Source: Hyaloperonospora brassicae
Taxonomy: Eukaryota; Oomycota; Peronosporomycetes; Peronosporales; Peronosporaceae
Assembly (NCBI GenBank): GCA_947650285.1
Contig: CANTFL010000144.1
Location: forward strand, 434,001 to 498,000
Direction of reading: 5' to 3'
Length of the DNA stretch: 64,000 nucleotides
Shown: positions 44,205 to 56,172 of the stretch, piece after piece
Numbering within the stretch: the stretch's first letter is position 1
How the letters are laid out: the number at the start of each line of letters is the position of its first letter
The notes under the pieces: model-generated
The model's input: only the letters and a program-made list of their open reading frames with translations
Database searches by the model: none
Told to the model about the DNA's origin: nothing
Program-made: the position numbers and the translations under genes

Positions 44205-44343
44205 TGGCTCCACCCACTGACATAGCCCGTCCCCCTTATACTGCTATTGTATACTCAGATGATTCATGGCGCTCTCGGGAGACGGCGGGAGGGAAGACCG
44301 AGAAAAGAGAAGAAACAGTAACAATATCGATAATTGCGCCGTG
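44205..44343 (+). CDS. Small ORF near the TE-A end
   Basis: About 45 codons starting MAPPTDIARPPYTAIVYSDD, opposite in direction to the other TE-A ORFs. TE-B has the same reading (PPTATARPPFTTIVYPDD) on the minus strand near 32720-32815. Not recognised; perhaps a first exon or a captured fragment. Confidence 0.25.
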
Positions 44344-44599
44344 ACACAGTCGACGTGGCGGCATGCACGTGCAGCGATTGCTGAGCGTGTGCAAGGCCAG
44401 AGCCCTGAGCAGGCTATCAAAATTGGGACTCCAGTGCGTTTTAAAAGCGGAGTATCCGACTAATCTTAGAAACGTTTCTCACAAATTTCAATTGAAAGTG
44501 GTCTTTTCTTTACCCTTTTTGGTATATATAAGTAAGGTTAATGGATAGCCTAATCGTAACACTGTTTTTTAGGCGAACACCTATGATTTTTTACGATTC

Positions 44600-44875
44600 C
44601 CCACAGAAGACCACATTAGACGTGACGGATGCTCCGGACACGAATGGCGTAGGCCCTGTCAAACTTTGGAGCCAATCCCCGTAGGATGCAGGACGCGCTA
44701 AACAGACCAACTGAAAGACTACCTGGCGCCAATTCTACCTCCAACTACACATATACATATGATCAGTTGTATTTGGGTCGTAATTTGTGTTCGTCTCTAC
44801 AGATGACAAAATGACAGCGGTACGTAGCACCGAATTCTACGCTGAAAGAAGCTTATAGAACGGAATCAAACTGAT
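44600..44875. other. Unassigned DNA
   Basis: Between TE-A and the solo LTR. No gene seen. Confidence 0.4.
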
Positions 44876-45267
44876 TGTAACGGGGCAGCTCGTTACATGG
44901 AAATTGTCATTTAGAAGATAATGACAATAAAGAATATTATGTTGAATATTCTTTCAACAATATCACCAATGGTGAGATATTAATGGGTCGACCAAAGAGT
45001 CTGCTCATTGGTTGATATCTTGACGATATCAACCCACCAATCGCCGCAAGACGCGCGCAATGAGTGGTGACGAGACGTCACCGTACACTCAGTTATATTA
45101 GCATAATTAAGTTAAGTCAAACAGAGAGACAGTAGCTAAAAGACTTAATTATATTAATATAACAGTTTTACTTTTCCCTTATCTACGCTTCCCCGTTTGC
45201 CTCGTGTACGTCTGTCGGGGCACCCTAACCCTTGCGTTAAGTTCACGCAAGGGTGTGCCCCGTCACA
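44876..45267 (+). repeat. Solo LTR of gypsy family A
   Basis: 392 bp, TGTAACGGGG to CCCCGTCACA, flanked by a perfect CTGAT duplication (44871-44875 and 45268-45272). The result of LTR-LTR recombination that removed a fourth family A copy. Confidence 0.93.
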
Positions 45268-48186
45268 CTGATGGGGAAACCTTGACCCTGCCCGGACCCC
45301 CTTTAAATTAATAGGAGGTGAACTAGCCTCCAACCAGCCAAGCCTTGTATTCTATGTGTCACCTCCTCCGCAACTGCATTCCTATGGATGTACGCAGACC
45401 TAAGGAGCGAAATCATCAAGACACGGTAGGACCGTGATCCGCTTGCGGCACACTAAGTTGGGCTTTGGCACGTTGCTAATTAATTCTTCTGCAACTCCAG
45501 GGCGATATGTTAGAGTTGACGAGCTCTACCGCGAAGGAGCACACCTGCTGACAGAACAAGATTAACTCGTATTGCTTTTGCGCACAACTGCGTCACCGGT
45601 ATCACTGATGTACAGTGGTCAGTGGACAACGCCAGGATCGAAATGGCGATCACAGGACAAGAATGTAAGGATAGCGATAGACTATTTAGCTCTCTACGAC
45701 AGCTTTGTGATTCTTTCCCGACGCGCATGTCTCTACAAACGATGAAAATATGCACCTACATACCAATGTTGGGCATATCTGTATTGTGTTTAGCAGGATG
45801 ACTGGGAAACAAGTGTGGATACGCCGTCGCGCTCAAATTACAGATGAGCCTACATCGTGGAGAATGCTAGGTTTCAAAGGTACAGTAGTGTACCTGTTCT
45901 TTGCATATTTATGGGAACAAGCGCCCTAGTGTCAATTTTATGCAGTGGACTGGCAAAAATGTGTACAACCAGAAGATGCCAAGGTAACGAAGTCACTGCT
46001 TTAACCGCAGCTGTCTACTAATACCTAACGATTCTCGGCGCATGTGAATTCTAATTACAGATTCACTTATCCGTTAAATGATTTGTCCATCCTCAAGCGT
46101 ATATGGATACTAATAGCTCGAGCTCTGGCGGACGAAGGCACCATGAAACGCAATCAGTGAAATGCAACAACAACATTTGGCGGGGTCCGGATCTCGAGTG
46201 TCGAGGCTATCGCAATAAAGATTTAAATGAAGTTAAACTAATACCGAGATCAGCTACGTGCTCAGACCTTGTTTAGATACCTCAAACTTATCTAGTGCAT
46301 GTAAACACTCAATAAACGATTAATAAATTCTTCTATAGTAAATGCATTATTACATGCATAATAAGTTAGCTCAAGGACATACGTGTCAGCCTCATCATTG
46401 ATAAGTGCAACAAACAAGTAGATTCGCGCAGAAATTGGCATGCCTATGATACAGCAAAAATGCTTGATTGAAAGACATTCAAATATATAATTTGTGTGAT
46501 GTCAAAGCCTTGATTGTTGAACTATTGGCATTTCTGTATCAGCTGTCAACGTTGTAGAACGTGATGCAAGCAATAGGAACACGTATGGATTGAGTGCGCT
46601 GACGAGAAGTGGTGGGGCGTGATGCAATTGCCTTAAAACATAAAAAGTAGCACCACCATGACCACCTCATCTTATAAGCACCCATCATATAAGTGCTAGT
46701 CTCGAAGGAATGGAGTTTCCCTTTAAATGTAGCCGATTTCCGTGAGCTTAATCGTACTTGCAGTGGCCTGAAGAATATTGGGTATGTTCTTGATCGGGTG
46801 CGGGATTTTCACATGGGCATTAAAGATGACGCACTTGATTCGATACTTCCTGGTAGCCCATAGTATCCTGCCCCGTGAAACGTCAGTGATCCACCGGAAG
46901 AGGTGGAATCAGTCCACAATACAACTGGTTGTAGCAATTTATTTCGAAGCGGTTTATTTTCTCGGATCATATTCAGATTGTGAATACGATCGGTCTTGTC
47001 CTCCAGACACTTAAAAACAATAATTTATCGCCCATTATAGCTGCTGCTTTATGCACTTGTTCAGTACACGCCATAGAATCATTTACACTCGACACCTCTG
47101 GCAGAAAATCATCATGAATGGTGCTGCAAGGGAGGACTTGAGTGGCTTGTTGAACATCATGGGCACAAATAAATAAGACAAGTACGTTAAGAATGCGAAT
47201 ACCACCTACCTGTGACGCCTGTTGCCAGATTAGCTACTATCCTTCGCTCCAGTAGTGGACACACATAGCATCGACTTACTACTTATATTCCACACGTCAG
47301 GTCGCATGTTGCCATTAGCATCGGACTGCTGGAGATACGTATTCAAGCCGTCGTTGTCTTGCTGACGATTCTCCATCCAAAAATCTGCAACAATTAGCTT
47401 TATAAATCGCGATATGATTTAATTAGGGTAAACGGTAAGCTTTGCAGCTCGTACCTGAATCGATCCTGCCTTGCTTCAGTGCAGCCCCTTGGCTTGAACC
47501 TGTCTTACGTCAATGCAGCACCTTGGATAGAACCTGTCTTACGTCAGTGCAGCACTTTAGTTCGTAACTTATCGATGTATATTTCTAAACGCTTAGGCGT
47601 AACGATTAGCAATGGTGTGAAGGAGTGGACTGTCGCCTTTGATATATGTAATACGTTGGTATAGATTGTAAGACGCGGTGCTATGTACCGCTGTCGTTTA
47701 GACATCTGTCAAGACGAGCTCAAATAACGACCCAAAAACAACGTATTATGTGAATTAGTGTAGATGGAGATAGAGTTGGCGCCAGGTAGTCTTCCATTTA
47801 ACGCTATCAAACGCGTCCCGTGAGATGCAGGCGTCGTGATACCTTTGTCTCGCATTAAACACATACCTATCAACCTTTTTGGCTTTATCGTTCGAACACT
47901 TGCGATAAAATAGCAAGACATTGCACACTGTGTATGGTTTCGCATTCCCAAATTTTCACGGTTAAGCTCAAGCTAGTAATTTTCCCCCTTCAGGGGAGGC
48001 CACGTCGGAGTGAATCCCCCCCCCTAGGGGAGCTGACTGAGTCGAAGTTCTGACACGAGAGCGATATACTCTCCGTTTAGGTGTTTGCGCAGGGGACCGA
48101 CGGGTCGCGCAAGAAGCCTAGCAGGGGTGTTTAACGGACTTGAAGCGTACTCCGCGCCACGTGTCGGGGCGTCGGCAGGCGCACAC
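45268..48186. other. Unassigned 2.9-kb stretch
   Basis: Only short ORFs (up to about 81 codons), none recognised. A 78-codon ORF at 46778-47014 gave no domain I could name. A small 34-bp tandem repeat is at 47477-47560. GC rises near 48.0-48.18 kb, close to the el3 insertion, where the sequence is interrupted by el3 and resumes at 56168. Confidence 0.45.
47477..47560. repeat. 34-bp tandem repeat, about 2.5 copies
   Basis: Units start at 47477, 47511 and 47545 (CAGTGCAGC or CAATGCAGC), with CCTGTCTTACGT at the end of the first two. Confidence 0.75.
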
Positions 48187-48578
48187 TGTAACGGGTCACA
48201 CCCTTGCGTGAACTTAACGCAAGGTTTAGGGTGCCCCGACAGACGTACACGAGGCAAACGAGGAAGCGTAGATAAGGGAAAAGTAAAACTGTTATATTAA
48301 TAAAATTAAGTCTTTTAACTACTGTCTCTCTGTTTGACTTAACTTAATTATGCTAATATAACTGAGTGTATGGTGACGTCTCGTCACCACTCATCGCGCG
48401 CGTCTTGCGGCGATTGGTGGGTTGATATCATCACGATATCAACCAATGAGCAGACCCTTTGGTCGCTTCACCAATATAACCACTATCGGTGATATTATTT
48501 AAAGAATATCCATCTTTATATTCTTTATTGTCACTTTCTTTAAAGTGATAATTCCATGTAACGGGCTGCCCCGTTACA
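48187..48578 (-). repeat. 3' LTR of el3
   Basis: 392 bp, in reverse orientation. Confidence 0.94.
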
Positions 48579-48592
48579 TCACCCCCCTCCTT
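48579..48592 (-). other. Polypurine tract, el3
   Basis: On the minus strand AAGGAGGGGGGTGA, adjacent to the 3' LTR. Confidence 0.7.
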
Positions 48593-48713
48593 AACTGATA
48601 GTCACTGTGTGACTATCGAAAATTGTGGCGGCCACCCGTTTGGCGTCATTGGGACAGGGAGCACTTGTTGGGTCCGTTCCGTTCATAACTTTCCCTGAAC
48701 TCGCATGGTTAAC

Positions 48714-50114
48714 ATGTCTATGCGGGGTGACTCAAGGCACACAGATTATGTGCCTGTGCCAGCTTCTGCGGCAGACGATTCGTCGTCTGCTGCTCGTTCT
48801 TCGCCTGCAGCAAGAGGTGCTGCAGGTGCACGTGGTACAGCACCGCGTGCGCATGGTAATCCCGACATTGAGGTCATCTACTCTGGCGAGTCAGACGTGT
48901 CTGACTCGGGCAATGCTCCAGAGGCGTCTCGCTCACCGGCGATGCCTCAGTGTTTGCCAAGGCCACTGCCGAACGAAAGGACTCGTGAGTTTCAACACAG
49001 TCTGTTCAGCAGTGATGACGAATCGGATGATGAGCATGTTTGCTCATCACCGAGATCAGCTCGTGCTCCTTCGCACGAGCGACTTGACGATGGTGCAATC
49101 CATCGTCATACTGACAACCGTAATAACGACAAGGGTACCACCGTGAAGCGTGATGAGCTGAAGCCGTGGCGTTTGCCTGAACGGCTCATCAATAGCTTGT
49201 CTCACGTGACAAGCCAACACCATCGAATACCCTTATTTGATGCAACCGAGCTTCACGGCTTGAGTCCCAGCGCGAAGAACTTTCGCGCTGAAGAAGATTT
49301 TTATCTCGATGTCTTTCTTAAACATCGATGGAACAACAGCAACCAAAAGCGTGACAAAACATCGCTTTTGGCTGCGTGGAATGCGTTCGTCCAAAACGTA
49401 AAGAATTTTGGACGAGAAGGGTGGCTCAAGAAACTTGAGGCGACACGCCTCAGGTTCGAAATGCGAACGCCAACCGGTGCAAGGTACCGGTTGCAATGTT
49501 TGTCTAGTGAGGCCGGTATTCCATGCCTCAGGTGGGGAGACCCTTGTGCGAGTTGCGCTGACAACTCGCAACGTGCGCAAAGGGATGTGTATTCCCTCGA
49601 TTCGCCCTGGGGAAGGGCACACATCTCGGCTGAGATGCGTGACGGGATTGCAAACTTGCAATCCGTCTACAAGCGCCAAAAGCGCGTGTTTACCGATGGT
49701 CCCTCGGACCAATCGGATGAGTCTCGTCATATTGGCGGACGAGACCTTCAACATCCATCATCACCTTGCAGCGAGGTTCCCAGCTGTTCCAAGAGGGTGG
49801 ATACCCCCGCCACTGGACGAGGTAGCTCGTCCTTGATCCTGAATCGTCACGGTGGTTCAAGATCCGCTCCACTAGAAAGCGTTGACCACCGTGAGAATCC
49901 ACCAAAGGATGTGGTGGAGGAGGAAAGACCTCCTCCAGATGATTCTGCTCACCATCTCGACCCTTGCGAGATGGATCGCGCAATCGATGAATTGCGCGAT
50001 GACTTGAAGCACGAGCGCGACCGGCGCTACGCTTTGACTGATACCGTGCGGAAGAACCGCAATGATCACGAGGCTGATCGGGCGAGGGATCGCGCCGATT
50101 ATGCCACGGCGTAG
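48714..50114 (+). CDS. Antisense ORF (aORF), el3 copy
   Basis: 466 codons from MSMRGDSRHT, uninterrupted, opposite to the element's own direction. In this copy a change (ATA to ATG) opens an extra ATG at 48705; the other copies suggest 48714. Same parts as el1: SUMO-interaction-like patch, acidic patches, central block with Cys pattern, Pro-rich then charged helical end. The UAG at 50112-50114 matches el1; beyond it the coiled-coil codons continue open to about 50316. Confidence 0.65.
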   Translation: MSMRGDSRHTDYVPVPASAADDSSSAARSSPAARGAAGARGTAPRAHGNPDIEVIYSGESDVSDSGNAPEASRSPAMPQCLPRPLPNERTREFQHSLFSSDDESDDEHVCSSPRSARAPSHERLDDGAIHRHTDNRNNDKGTTVKRDELKPWRLPERLINSLSHVTSQHHRIPLFDATELHGLSPSAKNFRAEEDFYLDVFLKHRWNNSNQKRDKTSLLAAWNAFVQNVKNFGREGWLKKLEATRLRFEMRTPTGARYRLQCLSSEAGIPCLRWGDPCASCADNSQRAQRDVYSLDSPWGRAHISAEMRDGIANLQSVYKRQKRVFTDGPSDQSDESRHIGGRDLQHPSSPCSEVPSCSKRVDTPATGRGSSSLILNRHGGSRSAPLESVDHRENPPKDVVEEERPPPDDSAHHLDPCEMDRAIDELRDDLKHERDRRYALTDTVRKNRNDHEADRARDRADYATA

Positions 50115-51030
50115 CTTCAGGTCGAGCGGGATGTCCGCTCCCTTTTCGGCGAGCTGGCGACAGCTCGCGGGGAGATATCTCGGTTAAGTTCCGAGGTATC
50201 ATATCTGCGCGACCAGACGGATCGTCTGGAGCGCGAACGCAAGAACTTGATGGATGTACTTGAACGCGGGGGCTATCTTCACCGGAAGAAGAAGGCTTGT
50301 ACTGACAGTACGGCCTGAGCCTCCCCACGTAAAACGTAGGATGCGTGCGCGTCTTACGTGGTAATTCGAGTGTGTATGCATTGCCCTTGCGATGCAACAC
50401 TCGAAATGGCCCAATGTACTTCGGCAGTAGTTTACTACTGCCGACACTAGTGACTGCATGTCCAGGTAAGTTTACCGTAGACAGTAGTACTAGGTCGTTA
50501 ACCTTAAATGAAAGAACATTTGCTCTTCCATTCTTGTCTGCGTTCCGTTTCTGGCGGTCCACCGCATTTGCGGTGGAGTCCTGAACGAAACGGACTACCG
50601 CTTCTCGAGTCAGCAGGAAGTTCTCTGCTGACTCTTTGTTGTGTCTGGCAGTGCGCTTCGTGCGCACTGATAAGAGATTGCTTTCTTCTTCAGCGAGGTT
50701 TTCTTCTTCCTTGCTGGAATAATCGTTGACGATGCTGAATATACCAGCATCGTCATCATCATCCGAGTCAGTAATAGCGTCGCCGCCATTTCTGAGGTGA
50801 TCTTCTTCATCGATGTCGACTTGATCGACATCGGCATCATACGTGACGACGTTAGCGTCGACACGTGATGAGCAAGAGCCAAAACGGTTTTTGCTCGAGC
50901 GAGTCCCCCCCCTTATCCAAGAGTCACACTCTAGAAGGGTGGGCACACGTGGATGGCGTAGGCCATTCACGTAAAACGGTGTGTGCTGTGTTGAAGCATG
51001 CACCGAATTATTGATGGCGAATTCCACCAT
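49690..51030 (-). CDS. pol: Integrase end, acidic linker and chromodomain, el3
   Basis: 446 codons in one frame, showing how the integrase end (VEFAINNSVHAS, NGLRHPRVP) joins the acidic linker and the chromodomain. The G8 run at the junction (about 50904-50911) keeps the frame that the G6AG3 runs of el1 and el2 lose. Chromodomain motif [17 protein letters not shown] intact. Confidence 0.87.
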   Translation of the reverse strand: MVEFAINNSVHASTQHTPFYVNGLRHPRVPTLLECDSWIRGGTRSSKNRFGSCSSRVDANVVTYDADVDQVDIDEEDHLRNGGDAITDSDDDDDAGIFSIVNDYSSKEEENLAEEESNLLSVRTKRTARHNKESAENFLLTREAVVRFVQDSTANAVDRQKRNADKNGRANVLSFKVNDLVLLSTVNLPGHAVTSVGSSKLLPKYIGPFRVLHRKGNAYTLELPRKTRTHPTFYVGRLRPYCQYKPSSSGEDSPRVQVHPSSSCVRAPDDPSGRADMIPRNLTEISPRELSPARRKGSGHPARPEATPWHNRRDPSPDQPRDHCGSSARYQSKRSAGRARASSHRAIHRLRDPSRKGRDGEQNHLEEVFPPPPHPLVDSHGGQRFLVERILNHRDDSGSRTSYLVQWRGYPPSWNSWEPRCKVMMDVEGLVRQYDETHPIGPRDHR

Positions 51031-51618
51031 GGGTATAAATTCGCTCCAACTCGGAAACGAGTGGACGTATCCTCGAAGGATCTATTCGAGGAAACGGTTC
51101 GCACGCTCCGTCTGACCATCTGTTTCGGGATGGTCAGAAGTGGACATCTTTAATTGTGCTCCAAGAGAACGGAACACGGTTTGCCAAAATGCCGCCGTGA
51201 ACCGAGGGTCACGGTCGGATACGAGTTCACGGGGTAACCCATGGAGTCTAAAGACCGTGTCTAGAAAGACACGAGCACAACCTTGGGCCTTGATCGACTC
51301 AGGGACGGCAGCAAGATGCACCATCTTGCTGAATCGGTCAACAAACACAAGAATACCAGTATTCTTGCGAGCGTCTTCGGGAAAACCGAAGACGAAGTCC
51401 ATTGAAATGGACTGCCAACACTCTGTCGGGACCGGCAGAGGTTGTAGCGGTGCACGGGATGAAGGACTAGGCTTCACCCGTTGACAAACCTCGCAAGCGC
51501 GTATGTACTTGCGGACAAACTGATACTGGCGTGGCCAGTAAAAGTCACGACTTACCGTGAGGTAAGTCTTTTCTCTACCACGATGGCCACCTGATGAGTC
51601 ATCGTGACACTCATACAT
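51031..51618 (-). pseudogene. pol: Integrase, el3, one stop
   Basis: HHCC and DDE residues present up to QTERANR; then GAG to UAG in the segment NRFLE* near 51082. The frame continues into 51030. Confidence 0.85.
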
Positions 51619-53341
51619 GATGCCTAACCCAAATCGTGATGAGCGAATACGACGACCCGAGGCGTGTCGTCGGCAACAGCTGTATAGTACAGAAACCCGT
51701 TGCGTGTAGTATACCGATCCGACGAGGGTCGGTACAAAGCTGGTAAATCCCCATATATTTACTGGATGGATTCACCAGATGATCCATTAATCGCAGAAGA
51801 TCCTTATCTTCCGCGCATGCTTTTCGTACGTCGTCAAGTAAACTTGACGACGGGACACTGACTGACAGTGTCGCAACAGTGGGCTTATCCTCACTGTTGG
51901 ATTGCGCGTCTGGCTCGAAACTGGGCCGGCGCGAAAGCGCATCAGCGACGACATTGAGTCGTCCCGGTTTATACTCCACGAAGAAGTTATACTCCACGAA
52001 GAAAGACAGCCACCTCGCCATCCTTTGCGAGAGGTGAGGGCTGTTTACGGCCGTGCGTGATGACCCATGGTCCGTATAGACAACAAACGGTCTATCTCCC
52101 AAGAGATAGACGCGAAACTTAGCCAGTGCAAACTTCATGGCAAGGGATTCCTTGTCATGCACTGGGTAATTACGCTCAGCTGCTTGCAGCTGACGCGACT
52201 GATAACAGATGACGCGCTCCGCGCCATCTGCATCGAACTGCATTAACGCACAGCCGATTGCAAAATCGCTGGCGTCACAGACCACATGAAATGGTCTGTC
52301 CTGATATGCAATCTCCAAGATCGGCGATTTCATCAAGCTTTGCTTGATACCCTCAAAGGAACGCTGGCACTCAGCGTTCCATGACCACTTGACATTTTTC
52401 TTGAGCAAGCAAGAAAGTTGTACCGTGATTTCGGCGTAGTTGCGCGAGTACTTGTGCAATACGCCGCTAGCCCAAGGAACTTCCGCAGTCCCTTGACATC
52501 GACCGGCACTGGCCAGTCGGTCAACCTTGATCTTTTCGGGATCAGGGCGTACGCCGTGCTTACCCGCGATGCACCCAAGAAGTGGTATTTCGCTAGCCGC
52601 AAATATACACTTCTTGAGGTTGGCGTACAACTTATGCTTGCGCATAAGTTGATGAACCTGACGAACGTGAGTTCTATGAACTTCAACGTCCGTCTTTCCG
52701 TCCATAGCCCGGCTATGGACGAACACATCGTCGAAGTAACTCGGTGCGAAGTCTCGCACTAGTCTCAACAGATTTGTTACACATCTGTTGAATGTGGCAG
52801 GGGCATTACTCAGCCCCTGTGGCATAACTAGCCACTCCCACAGCATCCCGCGGGGGGTGCTCACTGCTGTGAACGGGATGTACCGTTCACGCATCAGGAT
52901 CTGATAGAATCCATCCATCAGATCCATGGACGAAACGATGGTACTCTTTGACATACCATCTATGATTACGTCCTTCCTCGGTATCGGCGTCTGAGCCGGC
53001 ACCGTTGCAGCGTTCAACTTGTTGAATGCGTGCACTATCCGCCACCCTCCTGTGGCCTATCGCACACACAAGGTCGAAGAGTTGTGAGGGGATGTCGATT
53101 CCCTTACATGGCCCGCTGCTAAGCGATCGGCAAAGAACTTGTCGATCGCTAGTACTTGCTCACGAGGCAGTGGCCACTGCTTCATGAAACAGTACTTCGA
53201 TCCCGGTTTGAGCTCGATCTCGTGTCGAGTGCCTTTGTCCTTAGGCAGCTCGCAAGGCACGGATTCAGGGAAAACATCCTTGAATTCGATCAAATCCTTA
53301 TACAAAGGATTTGCCTGAAGCAACTTCCAGGATTGAGATTC
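51611..53341 (-). pseudogene. pol: Reverse transcriptase-RNase H, el3, interrupted
   Basis: Long open frame 51611-53035 with SMDLMDGFYQI, YFDDVFVHS and the RNase H motifs. A UAG near 53057-53059 separates it from the first 88 codons (53057-53323); el2 has the same stop. The compensated frameshift replacing about 23 residues after DPEKIK is the el1 version. Confidence 0.87.
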
Positions 53342-54576
53342 CTATCTCTCAATCCGAGTCTTCTCATCGAGGACACTTTCGTCCATCGATGAGCTGCTGA
53401 GAACCCATTCGTTCTCAGCAAATACTGTTGCCGACCGAATGTAGGCCACATACTCATCCTCTGTGACGAGTATGAAGATCTGCTTGACTTTGCCACTACG
53501 CAGATCACGCAAGAACCGTTTCGGTTCTAGCGTTGGCAACTGAGTTATCTCCGAAGTTAATTTCGGAGGCACAATCAGATCAAGCGTATAAGCGCTTACG
53601 CTTGATCCGTCATTAACCAAGACGTTCAACGTCTCGGTTTCTTCCTGGGAACTTCTTTCCACAGGTTGCTGAAGGCCTAATCCTTCAGCAAGTGACTCTT
53701 GAGAAATTCCTTCCTCAAATACGTGGGGACTTATTCCCTCGACGTCTTCCGACTGTGGCTGTGCAACCACAGTCAGGAACCGATCCTCTACGGTCGACTC
53801 TCCAGTCGACCTAGGATATCCGTGTTGAGCCTTGTGGGCAACCGATTTACTCTTGCTAGGATGTCGCCCGCTAGGCGTGCATCCACGTCCTGGTCTACTC
53901 GACTTATTCGAGTGGTGGACCTTCGGCGCCGCCTGTACTTCTGTACAGCCGCCGGGAGCTTGCTCCACAGTGTAGTGATTAACTACACTGTGATCTTGTG
54001 CGGTCGTGTGAACGATCGAACCGCAAGTGGGGCCATCGCACTCACTCGCAGAACATCCACACCCTTGTGGACGCTCCAAAATGTTCATCAGATGGCCATC
54101 TGATGAACAAGCGGCAGGCATCTTTACGGATCGATGCTGCCAGCTCACCCTTGGCTCGTACTTTCTGAGCCAAGGTAATCCCAGGATGACATCAAATTTG
54201 TTATCCAGATACAGTACGATGAATTCATCATCGTACTGTTCGCCCTCCAACGTGTAGTGGATTCCTACTACACGTTTCTTAACGGTAATCGATGCGCCTG
54301 TTGCAAGGCGCACCGTCATCCTCGTGAGGGAAATGTCGCGCTCAACAAACTTGAGCCAACGACCCTCTAGTGACTGGCGACGAACAAAGTTGTTCGACGC
54401 CCCACAGTCTACTAGGGCACGAAGCGACAAATCATTTGTCGCTTCCAACTTCAAGGTGATGAGCAAAACGTCATCACCAGGTGCAGGGACACACAATGAT
54501 TGTGTATCTGGAGCAACTTTCGTCAAGAGATTTGCAAATTCTCTTGAGGTTGCTGGATCAGTAGGGCGCTTAGCAC
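53342..54576 (-). CDS. pol: Protease and spacer of pol, el3
   Basis: Open in the -1 frame relative to gag. DCGAS catalytic motif, VILGLPWL, then the spacer. Ends at the shared UAG (53342-53344). Confidence 0.85.
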
Positions 54577-54598
54577 CTACTGACCCCGACCATTTTTT
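54559..54598 (-). promoter_or_regulatory. -1 frameshift signal gag/pol, el3
   Basis: On the minus strand AAAAAAT (54592-54598), 9-nt spacer, CAGTAGG arm (54576-54582) and CCTACTG arm (54559-54565). The loop differs from el1 and el2 (TGCTAAGCGC against GGCGGAGCGC) while the arms are kept. Confidence 0.72.
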
Positions 54599-55731
54599 GA
54601 TGGTCCGTCTCGCTGTTGCGGCTTCGCAACAGCGCTGGACCCACGCCCATTGCCCTTTCTGGCAAAAGGTCGTCCATTTCGCTCAGTACTGTTTGGTACT
54701 GGGCGTGGAGCACTACACTCATATGCGTAGTGCCCTAACTTCTGACAGCGATTGCACCTCTGCAATCGCTTGTTGTTTGTAGAGCGAGGTCTCTCGCTCT
54801 CAACATAGCAGAGGTCCATTGGTTCTGGACCTCCGATCTCTTGTCGTCTCGGTGGACGGTAAGAGTTTGATATAGCATGAGCCTGTCTCATGCTTAAGTC
54901 TTCCTGTTCCGCGGCTGATATCGCTTCTTCAAGCGTATTCAGCTCAAGGCGAAACAGGTGGCTCCTGACGGGCCCTTCTGCGAGCCCTTGCATGAACACC
55001 GTAATCAACGTGTGTTCATGAACTGGGTTAGCAGTTATATTACTCGCAAGGAGTCGTTTACGTTGAGCGTAAGCGTGCACATCACGCTTACCCTGCTTGA
55101 GTTTCAGGAGCTCCTAACGAGCCCTGAACTCAGCACGTGGCGGCTCAAACGTTTGTCTGAGCCGGGACTTGAAGTCATCTAGCGACCTAAACACATTTGG
55201 GTCGCTACTCTCGAGGCCCAGGGACCAAGTTTTGACACGACCTGCCAAGTGGTTCTGAGCAAATGTGAGTCTCATTTGCTCATCGTCAAAGCGACGAGCC
55301 CTTAGGGCTCTGTCGAGTTCGACAAACCATAGTAACACGGAGTCCTCCGGGACTCCACTGTACTTGGAGATGTCGACTTTCATGACTGCGGGACGACGCG
55401 TATGTGCCGTACCGCCCACAGCAACATAGAATTGCTGCTGTCTCAACAGCTCTGTCTGTTGAGCACCGAGTTCTCTCAACTGCTCGGACTGTTGAGAGCC
55501 TTGCTGGTGAAGCAAGGCTACTTTCTCCCTTTCGGCGACAAGTTCACTTTGGATGAACTTGGCTATCGCGGCATGTTGTTGGTCTCTGTCTAGAGACTCC
55601 AACATGGCGCTAATGGCGAACTCGCCTACGGTAGAACTCGTGCGTTTTACCGCACTCCATTCGATGTCACTCAATAGGTTGAACCCTTTACGCGTGGCGT
55701 GAAAGGTCTCTCCATCATCCAACATGTTCAT
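54577..55731 (-). pseudogene. gag: gag, el3, one premature stop
   Basis: Same domains as the el2 gag, including the intact zinc knuckle. Interrupted by UAG near 55111-55113, at the same codon as el1; the rest is open. Confidence 0.87.
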
Positions 55732-55775
55732 GTTGGATGTTGTGGTCCTTGGAAGGACTAAAAAGTGCTACCAGG

Positions 55776-56167
55776 TGTAACGGGGCACACCCTTGCGTGA
55801 ACTTAACGCAAGGGTTAGGGTGCCCCGACAGATGTACACGAGGCAAACGAGGAAGCGTAGATAAGGGAAAAGTAAAACTGTTATATTAATATAATTAAGT
55901 CTTTTAGCTACTGTCTCTCTGTTTGACTTAACTTAATTATGCTAATATAACTGAGTGTATGGTGACGTCTCGTCACCACTCATTGCGCGCGTCTTGCGGC
56001 GATTGGTGGGTTAATATCATCAAGATATCAACCAATGAACAGACCCTTTGGTCGCTTCACCAATATAACCACTATCGGTGATATTATTTAAAGAATATCC
56101 AACTTCATATTCTTTATTGTCACTTTCTTTGTAGTGACACTTCCATGTAACGGGCGGCCCCGTTACA
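55776..56167 (-). repeat. 5' LTR of el3
   Basis: 392 bp. The PBS lies at about 55756-55773 on the minus strand (TGGTAGCACTTTTTAGTC, one base different from el1 and el2). Confidence 0.94.
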
Positions 56168-56172
56168 CACAC

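Larger units (their letters stand above)
42715..44599 (-). mobile_element. TE-A, TIR DNA transposon inverted against TE-B
   Basis: About 1.9 kb. The interior is the reverse complement of TE-B 32550-33932 (for example 43720-43910 against 33110-33275). The right TIR is complete (to TACGATTC at 44593-44599). At the left the terminal part is shared with or replaced by the TE-B end, giving a palindromic junction. Encodes the zinc-knuckle ORF below. It lacks an obvious transposase. Confidence 0.7.
48187..56167 (-). mobile_element. Ty3/gypsy LTR retrotransposon, family A copy el3 (reverse)
   Basis: 7981 bp on the minus strand with a perfect target duplication CACAC (48182-48186 and 56168-56172). 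LTRs of 392 bp each. It carries the gag UAG of el1, the RT UAG of el2, the RT compensated frameshift of el1 and the aORF stop of el1, so it is a mosaic. It is the only copy whose integrase end and chromodomain are fused in one frame. Confidence 0.95.

Noticed and set aside
46778..47014. Copia-like fragment
   Set aside because: A few residues looked suggestive but no motif could be aligned on either strand.
47477..47560. CRISPR-like array
   Set aside because: Units are directly adjacent 34-bp tandem copies without spacers, in a eukaryotic context.
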